Below are positions 1 through 10,810 of a stretch of 64,000 nt of DNA, in pieces. The number at the start of each line of letters is the position of its first letter. Within the stretch, counting starts at the first letter, position 1. The stretch is from Catellicoccus marimammalium M35/04/3 (lineage in GTDB: Bacteria > Bacillota > Bacilli > Lactobacillales > Catellicoccaceae). The translations under genes and the position numbers were made by a program. The notes under the pieces are model-generated. The model was given only the letters and a program-made list of their open reading frames with translations, was not told the origin of the DNA and searched no databases. The stretch lies in NCBI RefSeq assembly GCF_000313915.1, contig NZ_AMYT01000017.1:244479-308478 (forward strand), written 5' to 3'.

Positions 1-1
1 T

Positions 2-895
2 GGGAAACAAGTAACCAATTATGGTCACACTACTGGCGTTGGATTTGAAAGTGCTACCGACGCATTGAAATTCTCACATAACATCCCAGTGATTAGCTTA
101 TACCAGGATTTATTGAAAAAAGGTGGCGTTTATTCTTATATTGCGGACTTACAACTTGGTCTATCAAAAAAACAAGTGAATTATGAATCTAGTCCTTTAG
201 GAACTAATGAAGTAACCGTTGCAGCTCAAACCGGAGCCTTTGCTTGTCTAGCAAATAAAGGAGTTTTCAATGCTCCACATTTAATTGAATCTATTAAAGA
301 TAGTGAAGGCAATGACGTTTATCGTTTTGAAGAAGAAAATAAAGAAGTTTTCACAGAAGCTACCGCTTCTATTATGAATGAAATGATGCGTCATGTGATT
401 CGTGATAAAGATGCAACTGGATATTTAGCTGCTAAAGAAATGGAAAAAGTCAACAAAAAAATTAACGCTGGCGACTGGGTTGGAAAGACAGGAACTTCCG
501 AATATAATACTGATTTTTGGTTTATCGCTAGCACCCCTAAAGTGACTTTAGGCTCTTGGGTAGGATATGATAATAATAAAAAAATGTCTGATAAAGTACG
601 CGATAACAATACAAAATATTGGGTACAATTGGTACAAGCTGTTTATAAAACAAAACCTGAAGTACTCGGTTTAGATCAGAAATTTAAATTAAATGATGAA
701 GTGGTGAAAGAAAAAGTTTCTAGTCAAACAGGAACTCTTTTTGGTCATTGTTATCATGATGGAACCAAATATACCGTTGGTGGGAAAAAAGTAGAAGCCT
801 ATGGCAATAGTGACTTAGCCTTCAAAAAGCCTACTTTCCGTTTTGGTATTGGTGGTACAGAGGAACAATACATCACTGCTTGGAAAAAAAGATAA
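2..895 (+). CDS. Class A penicillin-binding protein, C-terminal part (partial)
   Basis: This is the transpeptidase end of a bifunctional peptidoglycan glycosyltransferase/transpeptidase; the frame is open to the left edge, so the N-terminal membrane anchor, glycosyltransferase domain and catalytic SxxK motif lie outside the window. The transpeptidase motif KTGTS is encoded at about 485-499. It is followed by the usual DFWFIAS and GSWVGYDN strands, and the chain continues about 130 residues beyond KTGTS. The family crosslinks cell wall outside the membrane. The gene converges on ccpA and shares a bidirectional terminator with it. A TTG at 65 is internal and should not be taken as the start. 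Which class A paralogue this is cannot be decided from the fragment. Confidence 0.9.
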   Translation, partial: GKQVTNYGHTTGVGFESATDALKFSHNIPVISLYQDLLKKGGVYSYIADLQLGLSKKQVNYESSPLGTNEVTVAAQTGAFACLANKGVFNAPHLIESIKDSEGNDVYRFEEENKEVFTEATASIMNEMMRHVIRDKDATGYLAAKEMEKVNKKINAGDWVGKTGTSEYNTDFWFIASTPKVTLGSWVGYDNNKKMSDKVRDNNTKYWVQLVQAVYKTKPEVLGLDQKFKLNDEVVKEKVSSQTGTLFGHCYHDGTKYTVGGKKVEAYGNSDLAFKKPTFRFGIGGTEEQYITAWKKR

Positions 896-898
896 AAA

Positions 899-930
899 AA
901 AGAAGTGCAAATGCACTTCTTTTTCTTTTT
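899..930. terminator. Bidirectional rho-independent terminator
   Basis: An 8-bp perfect stem (901-908 with 913-920, loop AAAT) is flanked by A-rich and T-rich runs on both sides. It lies between the convergent PBP and ccpA genes and can serve both. Confidence 0.85.
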
Positions 931-1930
931 ATTTTGTCGTTCCTTTAAAACGTAAAGAATACGGTAAAATAATATTTTTATCTTCGATTTCTTCATTATG
1001 CATCATTTTTGTTAATAAACGCATCGCTACTGCACCAATATCATATAGTGGATGTTGAATGCTTGAAATTTTTGGACGTACCATATCCGTATAAATTGTA
1101 TTATCAGCACTAATTAATTCCATATCTTCTGGCAAGTGGTATCCTTGGTCTTGCAATCCATTTAAAATACCTACAGCTAATAAATCATCTGCTACAAAAG
1201 CTGCGGTTACACCACTATTATGCAAACGTTCTGCTAATTGTTCGCCTGCTTTCAAAGTATAATGACTTTCAAAAATATAAGCTTCAGAGTAGGCACGTTC
1301 ATGGTCTTTTAATGCTTTTTTATAACCTAATAATAAGTCATGTCCATTAATATATTCTGTCAATGGTCCTGTAATTAAGGCAATTTTCTCATGACGTTCT
1401 GCCAAATAAGAAACTGCATCATAGACTGCGGCTTCATGGTCAATATTTACAGAAGCACAGCTCGTATCTTCTAATTGTGTCCCTGCTAAAACAACAGGTG
1501 TATTTGTACGCTCAATTTCTTGGCGTAATGCTAACGAAATTTCATTTCCTAAGTAAATAATACCATCTACTTGTTTGGCTAACATGCTTTGGAAAACAGA
1601 AACATCACGATCTTTTTCCCCTTCTGCTGTAGCTAATAAAATATCATAATGATACATTAAGGCAATATCATTAATCCCTGTACTTAAGCTTGCAAAAAAA
1701 GCATTATTAATATCTGGTAAAATCACACCCACAGTTGTTGTTCGTTTGCTTGCTAGTCCACGAGCAACTGCATTTGGGCGATAATCCAAATCTTCAATTA
1801 CTTTCATTACTTTCTTACGTGTAGCAGCTTTTACATTGGGATTACCATTTACAACACGGGAAACGGTTGCCATCGATACACCTGCTTGTTCTGCTACATC
1901 ATAAATGGTCACGCTCTGTTTTTCCATCAT
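929..1930 (-). CDS. ccpA: Catabolite control protein A (LacI family)
   Basis: CcpA is the master regulator of carbon catabolite repression in Firmicutes. With HPr-Ser46-P as corepressor it binds cre sites. The 333-residue length is typical. Residues 7-28 form a LacI-type helix-turn-helix (TIYDVAEQAGVSMATVSRVV), the hinge with RPNAVARGLASK follows at about 52-63, and the rest is the periplasmic-binding-protein-like core starting TVGVILPDI. The minus-strand start has a GAAAGGGAA ribosome site upstream. The gene is divergent from pepQ, an arrangement known in many lactic acid bacteria and itself good support for calling this ccpA rather than another LacI protein. Autoregulation through a cre in the shared promoter region is plausible; a weak candidate is listed separately. 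Confidence 0.95.
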   Translation of the reverse strand: MMEKQSVTIYDVAEQAGVSMATVSRVVNGNPNVKAATRKKVMKVIEDLDYRPNAVARGLASKRTTTVGVILPDINNAFFASLSTGINDIALMYHYDILLATAEGEKDRDVSVFQSMLAKQVDGIIYLGNEISLALRQEIERTNTPVVLAGTQLEDTSCASVNIDHEAAVYDAVSYLAERHEKIALITGPLTEYINGHDLLLGYKKALKDHERAYSEAYIFESHYTLKAGEQLAERLHNSGVTAAFVADDLLAVGILNGLQDQGYHLPEDMELISADNTIYTDMVRPKISSIQHPLYDIGAVAMRLLTKMMHNEEIEDKNIILPYSLRFKGTTK

Positions 1931-1986
1931 TGTTTCCCTTTCTTTCTTTTAAAAATCATTTTTACTTTATCAAATTAAAGATAGAG

Positions 1987-2001
1987 ATGCAAGCGTTTTA
2001 T
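1987..2001. promoter_or_regulatory. Weak candidate cre site between ccpA and pepQ
   Basis: ATGCAAGCGTTTTAT fits the broad cre pattern WTGNAANCGNWNNCW except for the C near the 3' end, and fits the stricter B. subtilis consensus less well. Its position in the divergent ccpA/pepQ promoter region is where CcpA autoregulation would be expected. The call is an inference from sequence and context. Confidence 0.35.
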
Positions 2002-2060
2002 TCATTATTTTCATATTTTTTTCATATTTTCATATAATTTTCTTTTTTTAAAAATTTCCT

Positions 2061-2089
2061 TTGCTTATTTGTGATTTTAAGGGCATAAT
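2061..2089 (+). promoter_or_regulatory. Sigma-A type promoter of pepQ
   Basis: TTGCTT and CATAAT are separated by 17 bp and lie just upstream of the AAGGAGG ribosome site and the pepQ ATG at 2111. Confidence 0.6.
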
Positions 2090-2110
2090 AGGAATAAGGA
2101 GGTTGATATT

Positions 2111-3211
2111 ATGAATCAACAATTAAAAGAAGTACAAAATTGGTTAAAAGAAAATCAATTGGAGGCCGCTTATATCCACGCTCCTTCTGACATCGCTTAT
2201 TTTACAAATTTCCACAGCGATCCTCATGAACGTGTATTAGCTTTATTCATCTTCCCAGATCAGGAACCATTCTTATTCACTCCTGCTCTAGAAGTAGAAT
2301 CAGCAGAACAAGTTGTTAATTTCCCTGTATATGGATATTTAGATAGTGAAAACCCTTGGACAATCATTTCGGAACAATTAAAAAATCGTGGGGTACAATC
2401 ACGTATCGCCATTCAAAAAGATGTTTTCCCTGTAAATCGTTGGGAAGCATTAAAAGAAGCATTACCTACTCTAACAGAAGCAATGGATGTTTCACCTTTA
2501 ATCCAACGTATGCATTTATGCAAATCTCAAGAAGAAATTGCTATTATGATGGAAGCTGGAAAATGGGCAGATTTTGCTTTTGAAAAAGGATTTTCTGCTT
2601 TACAAGAAGGCGTTTCTGAACAAGAAGTTGCTGCTTACTTAGAATATGAATTGAAAAAACAAGGTGTTCATCACATGAGTTTTGATACTATTGTTTTATT
2701 TGGTGCTCATGCAGCTAGCCCACACGGTATGCCAGATACAGAACATCATTTAGAAAATCATCAATTAGCTCTATTTGATTTAGGTTGTATGTGGAATGGT
2801 TATGCTAGTGACGCTACACGTATGGCTTGTTATGGTGAACCAACAGATCGTCAACGCGAAATCTTTGACATCGTTTATGAAGCACAACGTCGTGCACAGG
2901 AAGCTATTCGTCCAGGAGTAACTGCTGGAGAATTAGATGCGATTGCTCGTGACTATATTACAAGCAAAGGATATGGTGAATACTTCACTCACCGTTTAGG
3001 TCATGGTATCGGTCAACAATGTCATGAATTCCCATCTATCGTTGGTGGTAACGATATGGTCATCGAAGAAGGTATGTGCTTCTCTATTGAACCAGGAATT
3101 TATATTCCAAATGAAATCGGAGTTCGTGTAGAAGATTGTGTCCATGTAACAAAAGATGGATCTGAAGCTTTCACAAAATTACCAAAAGAATTATATATTA
3201 TCAAAGACTAA
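2111..3211 (+). CDS. pepQ: Xaa-Pro dipeptidase PepQ (M24B)
   Basis: This cytoplasmic metallopeptidase splits X-Pro dipeptides in the final steps of peptide use. It is 366 residues long, normal for PepQ. An N-terminal creatinase-like domain spans about 1-125, followed by the pita-bread catalytic domain. The dinuclear metal ligands are visible in order: Asp in LFDLG, Asp in ASDATR, His in HRLGHGIG, Glu in SIEPGIY and Glu in VRVEDCV. A strong AAGGAGG site precedes the ATG by 6 bases. It is divergent from ccpA, as in lactobacilli, where CcpA and PepQ expression are linked. A hairpin terminator follows the stop. Confidence 0.95.
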   Translation: MNQQLKEVQNWLKENQLEAAYIHAPSDIAYFTNFHSDPHERVLALFIFPDQEPFLFTPALEVESAEQVVNFPVYGYLDSENPWTIISEQLKNRGVQSRIAIQKDVFPVNRWEALKEALPTLTEAMDVSPLIQRMHLCKSQEEIAIMMEAGKWADFAFEKGFSALQEGVSEQEVAAYLEYELKKQGVHHMSFDTIVLFGAHAASPHGMPDTEHHLENHQLALFDLGCMWNGYASDATRMACYGEPTDRQREIFDIVYEAQRRAQEAIRPGVTAGELDAIARDYITSKGYGEYFTHRLGHGIGQQCHEFPSIVGGNDMVIEEGMCFSIEPGIYIPNEIGVRVEDCVHVTKDGSEAFTKLPKELYIIKD

Positions 3212-3213
3212 TA

Positions 3214-3246
3214 AAAAAGCTCAAGGATTATCCTTGAGCTTTCTTA
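3214..3246. terminator. Bidirectional terminator between pepQ and the ytxH-like gene
   Basis: AAAGCTCAAGGA (3216-3227) pairs with TCCTTGAGCTTT (3231-3242) around a 3-base loop, with A- and T-rich flanks. It separates convergent genes. Confidence 0.85.
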
Positions 3247-3249
3247 TTT

Positions 3250-3603
3250 TTATTCTGCAGTTTTTTCTTCTGTTGTTTCTGCTGTTTCTTCGACTGGAGC
3301 TTCTTCTACTGCTTCTTCTTGGAAAGGAACAACAATTTCTTCTTCTTCTACTACTGTTGATGTATCATTTTGCATTGCTTTTTCTTTTAATTGACGAGCA
3401 ATTTCTTCTGTTTGTTGTTGTAAGTTACTTGTCACTTCGTTTGCTACTTCATCAACGGTCTCTACCGCATTTTGTAAAGAAGTTTTATTTAATTTATCTG
3501 TTACTTTTTGACGTAATTCTTTTCCTGAACGAGGTGCAAATAATAACGCTGCTCCTCCACCGATTACTGTTCCTAAAAGGAATCCTGTTAATTTTTTACC
3601 CAT
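3250..3603 (-). CDS. YtxH domain protein
   Basis: A small 117-residue protein of the YtxH family, associated with general stress in B. subtilis; the molecular role is unknown. Residues 1-35 carry the family signature: a glycine-rich membrane segment (GFLLGTVIGGGAALLFAP) followed by RSGKELRQK. The remainder is an amphipathic, coiled-coil-like stretch rich in Glu, Gln and Thr that ends in an acidic tail with repeated VEE/AEE motifs. It lies 11 bases downstream of a DUF948 gene on the same strand. This pair next to ccpA is conserved in Bacillus (ytxG-ytxH near ccpA), so the synteny supports the assignment. Confidence 0.85.
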   Translation of the reverse strand: MGKKLTGFLLGTVIGGGAALLFAPRSGKELRQKVTDKLNKTSLQNAVETVDEVANEVTSNLQQQTEEIARQLKEKAMQNDTSTVVEEEEIVVPFQEEAVEEAPVEETAETTEEKTAE

Positions 3604-3614
3604 AATCTCACCTT

Positions 3615-4043
3615 CTAATGTCTTCTAATTCTTCTCATTACTTGGGAAGCACGTCTACCAATATGCATCGCACGACCTACAGTTGCACTTTCCTTCCCAA
3701 TTTCTGCTACAGTACTTACTGCATTACGGCTTGTACGATTTAAATCAGAAACGCTCTCACTTAAATCTGCTACTGCAGTAAATAAAGGATCTAATGTTTG
3801 AACTTTACCATTAACATCTGTTAATAATTCATTTGATTTTACTAACAATCCTTCCACTTCTGTGGTTAAAATATCTACATCACGAGTTACTACTTTAATT
3901 GTTTGATTTGTTTCTTTCACTGTTGTCTGTACCATTGTCAACGTTTGATTTACGTTACGTAATACTTGAATTAAAAAGATGACTAGCACAACAAAAGCAA
4001 CTGCAGCAATCAAAGCAGCAATTTCTCCTCCTGTCATATTCAA
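3615..4043 (-). CDS. DUF948 (YtxG-like) membrane protein
   Basis: A 142-residue protein with one N-terminal membrane helix (GGEIAALIAAVAFVVLVIFLIQVL, about residues 5-28, written here as its extent), then an extracellular or cytoplasmic coiled coil with heptads such as VNQTLTMVQTTVKETNQTI. The C-terminus is basic (RRASQVMRRIRRH). This fits DUF948, whose function is unknown. It heads a two-gene unit with the ytxH-like gene. AAAGGAGATTG precedes the ATG. Confidence 0.8.
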   Translation of the reverse strand: MNMTGGEIAALIAAVAFVVLVIFLIQVLRNVNQTLTMVQTTVKETNQTIKVVTRDVDILTTEVEGLLVKSNELLTDVNGKVQTLDPLFTAVADLSESVSDLNRTSRNAVSTVAEIGKESATVGRAMHIGRRASQVMRRIRRH

Positions 4044-4188
4044 TCTCCTTTCCTTCTTTTCCTCTTAAGAATAACATGATTTCCCTAAAACAACAAAGGA
4101 AATTCCTTTTCTTTAGTAGAAGTTTCCTTCTCTTTTCTAAAATATGGTAAGATGAAAACAGAATTCAATGAGAGGGAAGGAATATTTT

Positions 4189-5121
4189 ATGAATATTCGA
4201 CAAAATTTAGCTAATCGATGGGCTACATACTGGACTTCAATTGATTGGGATCATGTGATTGCGACTTTTTTAAATAAGGCAATCATTTTATTAGCTATCT
4301 CTATCCTTTTCTTTTTCTTATATAAAGTAGGCTCTACTTTAATCAAAAAAGGATTTGAAAAGTATAACGAAACCACTCCTTTTGATCCTAGTCGAATCAA
4401 GACACTAGAACGTTTAATTTTAAATATTTATCACTACACGATTTTCTTTTTTGTTTGTTATAGTGTTCTATATTTATTTGGTATTCCAGTGGGATCGTTA
4501 ATTGCTGGAGCAGGAATCGCTGGGTTAGCGATTGGACTGGGAGCCCAAGGTTTTATCAATGATATTTTAACTGGATTTTTTATCATCTTAGAACGACAAA
4601 TTGAAGTGGGTGATGAAGTAACCATTAATAACCTAACAGGTACTGTAGAAGCAGTAGGACTTCGGACAACACAAATTAAAAGTTTTGATGGTACATTAAA
4701 CTATATTCCAAATCGTACGATTACAATCATTTGCAATGCGAATCGAAAGCAACATCGCGTTCAAATTGACTTTTATGTCCCACCAACCATTGATATCCCA
4801 AAAGCGGTAGCTACGCTAGAAGAAGAATCAAAGAAACATCCATTAGATGAAGCTATCGTTAAAGATCCAGAGGTAATTGGCTTCACTCCTTTAGGTCAAG
4901 GACAGTATGCTTTACGCATTCATATTTATGTCGAAAAAGGAAATCAAGATCGAATTCAACGAGAATGGACCGTCTATTACTTAGAAGCTCTACAAAAAGC
5001 CAATATCGAAGTATTAACCATCACCGTTCCAGTACCAAAAGCGCCAAATCCTAATACGCCAGTAATCACTACCCCTAATTCAAGCAGTAGTGCAAGTAGC
5101 TTTTTAAAAAATAATAACTAA
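4189..5121 (+). CDS. Small-conductance mechanosensitive channel (MscS family)
   Basis: A membrane channel that opens on hypo-osmotic shock to release solutes. Transmembrane helices lie near residues 25-47 and 75-95, followed by the pore helix TM3 with the Gly/Ala pattern GAGIAGLAIGLGAQG. The conserved NDILTGFFIILERQIEVGD and the beta domain come next. The C-terminus ends in a Ser/Thr/Pro/Asn-rich tail. An earlier in-frame ATG exists at 4168, but GAGGGAAGG lies 8 bases before the ATG at 4189, so the later start is preferred (310 residues). The gene stands alone between a minus-strand unit and a terminator. mscL is also in this window at 13.5 kb. Confidence 0.9.
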   Translation: MNIRQNLANRWATYWTSIDWDHVIATFLNKAIILLAISILFFFLYKVGSTLIKKGFEKYNETTPFDPSRIKTLERLILNIYHYTIFFFVCYSVLYLFGIPVGSLIAGAGIAGLAIGLGAQGFINDILTGFFIILERQIEVGDEVTINNLTGTVEAVGLRTTQIKSFDGTLNYIPNRTITIICNANRKQHRVQIDFYVPPTIDIPKAVATLEEESKKHPLDEAIVKDPEVIGFTPLGQGQYALRIHIYVEKGNQDRIQREWTVYYLEALQKANIEVLTITVPVPKAPNPNTPVITTPNSSSSASSFLKNNN

Positions 5122-5150
5122 AGGCCGTAGCTTTCGCTACGACCTTTTTA
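5119..5150. terminator. Terminator between the mscS-like gene and degV
   Basis: AAAGGCCGTAGC pairs with GCTACGACCTTT (one mismatch) around TTTC, followed by a T run on the plus strand and flanked by A residues for the minus strand. It separates convergent genes. Confidence 0.8.
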
Positions 5151-6002
5151 TTTATAAATATAGGCACCAATAACAATCATTCCTGGACCTGTGTGTACAC
5201 CAAAGGCAGTTCCAATATGTCCCTCTAATAATGGTTTTCCTGGAAAACGCTCCTCCAACAAATCAATCATAATAGAAGCCTCTTCTTCTGCTTCTCCTTG
5301 TTGCACGGATAAACAGAAATGCTCATGACCTTCTAAAAATTGACTCAATAATTCTACCATTTCTTTTCGTGCTTTTTTATTTCCTTTTACCTTTGCTGCC
5401 GTATAAACAATTCCATCATCGTTCACTGAAATAATTGGCTTAATATTTAATAAAGTGCCGATTTTAGCTGTTACTAAGCCAATACGGCCTCCTTTTTCTA
5501 AAAATTCAAAATTTTTAAATTTACCAAATTGCTTACTTTTTTTAGTCGTATCACAAACTTGTGCCTTAATAGAGGCTAAATCATGACCTTCTTTTGCTAA
5601 TACAGCCGCATGCATTGCAAAAAAACCGCCACCTAGTCCAATATTTTTTGTATCAAAAACAAAACTTTGAAAGCGTGTTTCTTCTTGTGCCATTAAGTGT
5701 AGCATATTATATGTTCCGCTCATCCCACTAGAAAGCGTGAAAAATAATGCTTCTTCGTATCCTTTTGCTGCTACCGCATCAAAAGTACGTAATATCATTT
5801 CCCCAGAAGGCAATGAAGTTTTAGGGATTTCTTCATGTAAACGACGATATACCTCTTCGGTGCTAATGTCAATTTGATCACGGTATTCTCCATCAGAGAA
5901 AATCACACTGATAGGTAATAAAAATACATCATATTCTTTTGCAAAATCTACAGGCACATCTAATGCTGTATCTGCAATAATTGCTACTTTTCTTGGTTTC
6001 AT
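5148..6002 (-). CDS. DegV family fatty-acid-binding protein
   Basis: DegV/FakB proteins bind a fatty acid and present it to the FakA kinase for phosphorylation. Seen here are the N-terminal AIIADTALDVP, the ligand-pocket motif SSGMSGTYN and FLEKGGRIG in the second domain. The product is 284 residues if the ATG at 6002, preceded by AAAGGAAAAAATT, is used. An upstream in-frame start would run into the proS terminator and is less likely. No fakA (DAK domain) gene is in the window. The gene stands after the proS operon, separated by a strong hairpin, so it probably has its own promoter. Confidence 0.85.
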   Translation of the reverse strand: MKPRKVAIIADTALDVPVDFAKEYDVFLLPISVIFSDGEYRDQIDISTEEVYRRLHEEIPKTSLPSGEMILRTFDAVAAKGYEEALFFTLSSGMSGTYNMLHLMAQEETRFQSFVFDTKNIGLGGGFFAMHAAVLAKEGHDLASIKAQVCDTTKKSKQFGKFKNFEFLEKGGRIGLVTAKIGTLLNIKPIISVNDDGIVYTAAKVKGNKKARKEMVELLSQFLEGHEHFCLSVQQGEAEEEASIMIDLLEERFPGKPLLEGHIGTAFGVHTGPGMIVIGAYIYK

Positions 6003-6065
6003 AATTTTTTCCTTTTCATTTTTATAATTTTCAACATTATACCATACTTTTTTTCTTGTAACATA

Positions 6066-6100
6066 CAAAAAAGAGGCTTTTTTAAGCCTCTTTCTTTTTT
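6066..6100 (-). terminator. Terminator after proS
   Basis: A 10-bp perfect stem, AAAGAGGCTT (6070-6079) with AAGCCTCTTT (6084-6093), is followed on the minus strand by a run of T. Confidence 0.85.
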
Positions 6101-6115
6101 CTTATATTCTTACTT

Positions 6116-7828
<1,713 letters not shown>

Positions 7829-7841
7829 CTATATCCTTTCT

Positions 7842-9104
7842 TTAAAAGAAGTAACGTCGTAAATCGTTCCACGTTACCAATATCATTAAAATAATCATAA
7901 CCCCAAATCCAATCATCGTCAAAACGCCTTCTTTTTTTGGATCCAATGGTTTTCTCATAATTAGTTCATAAAGATTCAATAACAATTTTCCACCATCTAA
8001 AGCAGGAATTGGAATTAAATTAAAAATTCCGATATTTAAGCTTAGCATAGCAGTAAAAGATAAAATCGCAATCCAGCCTTGTTTGGCTACATTTTCACTC
8101 ACTTTAAAGATTGCAACCGGCCCACCTAGTTTATTTAAACTAAAGCCAGTTACTAAATCTTTTAAGGCTGTAAAGATTTGTTTTGTCATAGACCAAGTTT
8201 GTGTGAATCCATAACGAATTTTAGCCCATAAAGAATGAGTAATACTTGGTTGAATCCCAATAAATCCTTGCTTTTCATCTCCTACTTTTTCCACTTTCGG
8301 TGTTAAAGTAAAATCTTTTTTCCCTTTGTTTGTTTCTACTTCTAATTTTACTGGTCCTTTCGTTGATTGATGAATATCTTCTACTAAATCATCCCAGTTT
8401 TCAACTTTTGTACCATTGACCGATAAAATTTTATCGCCTTCTTGTAAGCCTGCTTTTTGGGCAACACTTTCTTTTTGTACACCGCCAATCGCTGTACTAT
8501 TCATATCTGGTACGCCGCCTTGCATGAAAGCCATCACAATCAATAGTAGAATCGTTAAAATAAAATTATTCATCGGTCCAGCAAAGTTAATCATCATACG
8601 TTGACCTAATTTAGCAGAATCATATTGCACGTCTTTGGGTGCAATTTGAATTTCTGTTCCATCTTTTTCAACGATCAATGCATCATGATCGACAGGGAAT
8701 CTTGTTTGACCTTCTTCTACAGGACAATTCCCTTCAATAAACAATTGATCTTGTAAATCAAAATCGGTAACTTCTAAAGGAATTCCTTGAAAAAGGTTTT
8801 TGTCACTGGTGTTAATTTTCTTTACACGACCTGCATCGTCTAATTCCAAAGTAACATTCATTCCTTTATATAGGTCATCGGTATCTTCTCCTAATCCTGC
8901 CATTCGTACATACCCACCAAGGGGCAGTAAACGCAGCGTATAGGTAGTGCTATTTTTATGAATAGAAAACAATTTTGGTCCCATACCAATCGCAAACTCG
9001 CGCACCATGACACCTGATTTTTTAGCAAAATAATAATGTCCAAATTCGTGCACCAGTACGATGATTCCAAACACAAAAATAAAGGTTAGTACGGTTTTAA
9101 CCAT
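7842..9104 (-). CDS. rseP: RIP metalloprotease RseP (Eep-like site-2 protease)
   Basis: This intramembrane zinc protease cuts signal peptide remnants and anti-sigma factors; the enterococcal homologue Eep matures peptide pheromones. The zinc motif HEFGH is at residues 19-23 in the first membrane helix. A PDZ domain lies in the middle (AGLQEGDKILSVNG), and the third metal ligand is in NLIPIPALDGG near the C-terminus. Start choice: an upstream in-frame ATG at 9155 exists, but AGAAGGAGGAAAACC sits directly before the ATG at 9104, giving 420 residues, a usual length. It lies between cdsA and proS in the operon. Confidence 0.93.
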   Translation of the reverse strand: MVKTVLTFIFVFGIIVLVHEFGHYYFAKKSGVMVREFAIGMGPKLFSIHKNSTTYTLRLLPLGGYVRMAGLGEDTDDLYKGMNVTLELDDAGRVKKINTSDKNLFQGIPLEVTDFDLQDQLFIEGNCPVEEGQTRFPVDHDALIVEKDGTEIQIAPKDVQYDSAKLGQRMMINFAGPMNNFILTILLLIVMAFMQGGVPDMNSTAIGGVQKESVAQKAGLQEGDKILSVNGTKVENWDDLVEDIHQSTKGPVKLEVETNKGKKDFTLTPKVEKVGDEKQGFIGIQPSITHSLWAKIRYGFTQTWSMTKQIFTALKDLVTGFSLNKLGGPVAIFKVSENVAKQGWIAILSFTAMLSLNIGIFNLIPIPALDGGKLLLNLYELIMRKPLDPKKEGVLTMIGFGVMIILMILVTWNDLRRYFF

Positions 9105-9198
9105 GGTTTTCCTCCTTCTATACTGCTCTCGATATCTCCATTCTAGCGAACTCAAATCGTAAAATCAAGGATACAAAAAAGGGTGGGAAGCCCCACCT

Positions 9199-9990
9199 CT
9201 ACATTGTAAATAAGCCTAAAATATACATCATTGGAAAGACGAATAATAAGCTATCAAAGCGGTCTAAAATTCCACCATGTCCAGGTAAAATTTTTCCAGA
9301 ATCTTTTACGCCATAAAAACGTTTGTAAGAAGATTCCACTAAATCCCCTAATTGTCCAGCAATAGAGAAAATCACGACAAAGATTAGCATCATAGGCATT
9401 GAGTATGGGAAGTGAGCGCCAAATTTCCACAGATATAATGCAGAAACGACTACCGCACAAACAATCCCCCCAATTGCACCTTCTACTGTTTTATTTGGAG
9501 AAATACTTGGAGCTAGTTTATGTTTCCCAATTTTTCGTCCAATCATATATGCTCCAATATCGGTAGACCAAACAATAAATAAAGCGAATAATAAAACAAT
9601 CAAGCTTGTAAAACGAGCAGCAATAAAACTATGGAAGCCAATTCCTAAGTACAAACTTGTGAAAACTGGAAATCCTAAACTATCAATATGAAAATCTTTT
9701 TGATCAAAAACCATCATTGCCATTAAAATCATAATGAAAATATAGTATAGGAATAATGGACTTGGTAAAATTGGAAACCATTGCTTCCAAGGTAAAATTA
9801 AAGCTAGCATCGCTAAAATCGCTACTGCTTCTTGTCCATAATGAGGAGTATCATATTTCATCTTATAAAATTCATCCATCGCAACAATTCCTAATACTGC
9901 TGCTGCAAATTCAATTAAGCCACCACCGTAAACAATGATAGGGATAAAAATAATCAAAGCGACAATGGCTGTAATTACACGTTGTTTCAC
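9199..9990 (-). CDS. cdsA: Phosphatidate cytidylyltransferase
   Basis: CdsA makes CDP-diacylglycerol from phosphatidic acid and CTP for phospholipid synthesis. It is a 263-residue, multi-helix membrane protein. The family signature is intact near the C-terminus: GDLVESSYKR, then GVKDSGKILPGHGG and LDRFDSL, with acidic metal-binding residues. The start is GTG at 9990, preceded by AGGAGGAAAAATAAC inside the last codons of uppS, so translation is probably coupled to uppS. Confidence 0.95.
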   Translation of the reverse strand: MKQRVITAIVALIIFIPIIVYGGGLIEFAAAVLGIVAMDEFYKMKYDTPHYGQEAVAILAMLALILPWKQWFPILPSPLFLYYIFIMILMAMMVFDQKDFHIDSLGFPVFTSLYLGIGFHSFIAARFTSLIVLLFALFIVWSTDIGAYMIGRKIGKHKLAPSISPNKTVEGAIGGIVCAVVVSALYLWKFGAHFPYSMPMMLIFVVIFSIAGQLGDLVESSYKRFYGVKDSGKILPGHGGILDRFDSLLFVFPMMYILGLFTM

Positions 9991-9991
9991 G

Positions 9992-10771
9992 TTATTTTTC
10001 CTCCTTTAATCCACCAAAACGACGATTACGTCCTTGGTAATTTTCTAACGCTTCCATAAAAATGGATTCATCAAAATCTGGCCATAAGCAAGAAGTAAAG
10101 TAAAATTCACTATAAACACTTTGCCATAATAAAAAGTTACTTAAACGTTCTTCTCCACTAGTTCTAATAATTAATTCTGGATCTGATAAATTGTTTAAAA
10201 ATCCAGTCATTAAATGATTAGAAATACAAGCTTCATCTACTTGCTCCCAAGAAAGCTCTCCTGCTTTTACTTCTTTGGCAATTTGTTGAACAGTTTGAGT
10301 GATTTCATCACGACTGCCATAGTTTAAAGCAAAATTCAAAATCATTCCCGTATTTTCTTTTGTTTTTTCTTTTGCTTTTTTCACTGCTTGTTGTGTTTTT
10401 TCTGGTAATTCATCGATATTACCAATGGTTGTCACCTTCACATTATTTTTCATCAAATCAGGGACAAACGTATCAAAAAAATCAATCGGTAATTGCATTA
10501 AAAAATTGACTTCATCTTTTGGACGTTTCCAATTTTCTGTAGAAAAAGCATATAAAGTTAATACCTTTACTCCTAAATCACTGGCAATTTTTGTTACCTT
10601 TTTGACCGTGTTCATTCCTTCTTTATGTCCTGCTACACGAGGTAATCCACGTTTTTTAGCCCAACGTCCATTCCCGTCCATAATCATTGCAATGTGTTTT
10701 GGCACTTGGAGATTCGTTGTGTTTTCCACTGCATCTGTTGGTTCATTTTTCCCAAACCATTTTTTTAACAT
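9992..10771 (-). CDS. uppS: Undecaprenyl diphosphate synthase (isoprenyl transferase)
   Basis: UppS extends farnesyl-PP with eight isoprene units to make the C55 lipid carrier used for peptidoglycan and teichoic acid. Length is 259 residues. The cis-prenyltransferase motifs are present: MIMDGNGRWAKKRG with catalytic Asp near residue 32, TLYAFSTENWKRP, and at the C-terminal end RTSGEERLSNFLLWQ and the WPDF motif. It is the first gene of the uppS-cdsA-rseP-proS unit. AAAGGAAACAATC precedes the ATG. The carrier it produces feeds the teichoic acid enzymes encoded at 14-20 kb. Confidence 0.96.
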   Translation of the reverse strand: MLKKWFGKNEPTDAVENTTNLQVPKHIAMIMDGNGRWAKKRGLPRVAGHKEGMNTVKKVTKIASDLGVKVLTLYAFSTENWKRPKDEVNFLMQLPIDFFDTFVPDLMKNNVKVTTIGNIDELPEKTQQAVKKAKEKTKENTGMILNFALNYGSRDEITQTVQQIAKEVKAGELSWEQVDEACISNHLMTGFLNNLSDPELIIRTSGEERLSNFLLWQSVYSEFYFTSCLWPDFDESIFMEALENYQGRNRRFGGLKEEK

Positions 10772-10810
10772 GATTGTTTCCTTTCCATACTCGTATTTTT
10801 ATTCTAGTAC

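Noticed and set aside
3156..3605. Long plus-strand frame opposite the ytxH-like gene
   Set aside because: Leu/Phe-rich mirror of a Glu/Gln-rich gene; no ribosome site, overlaps a terminator.
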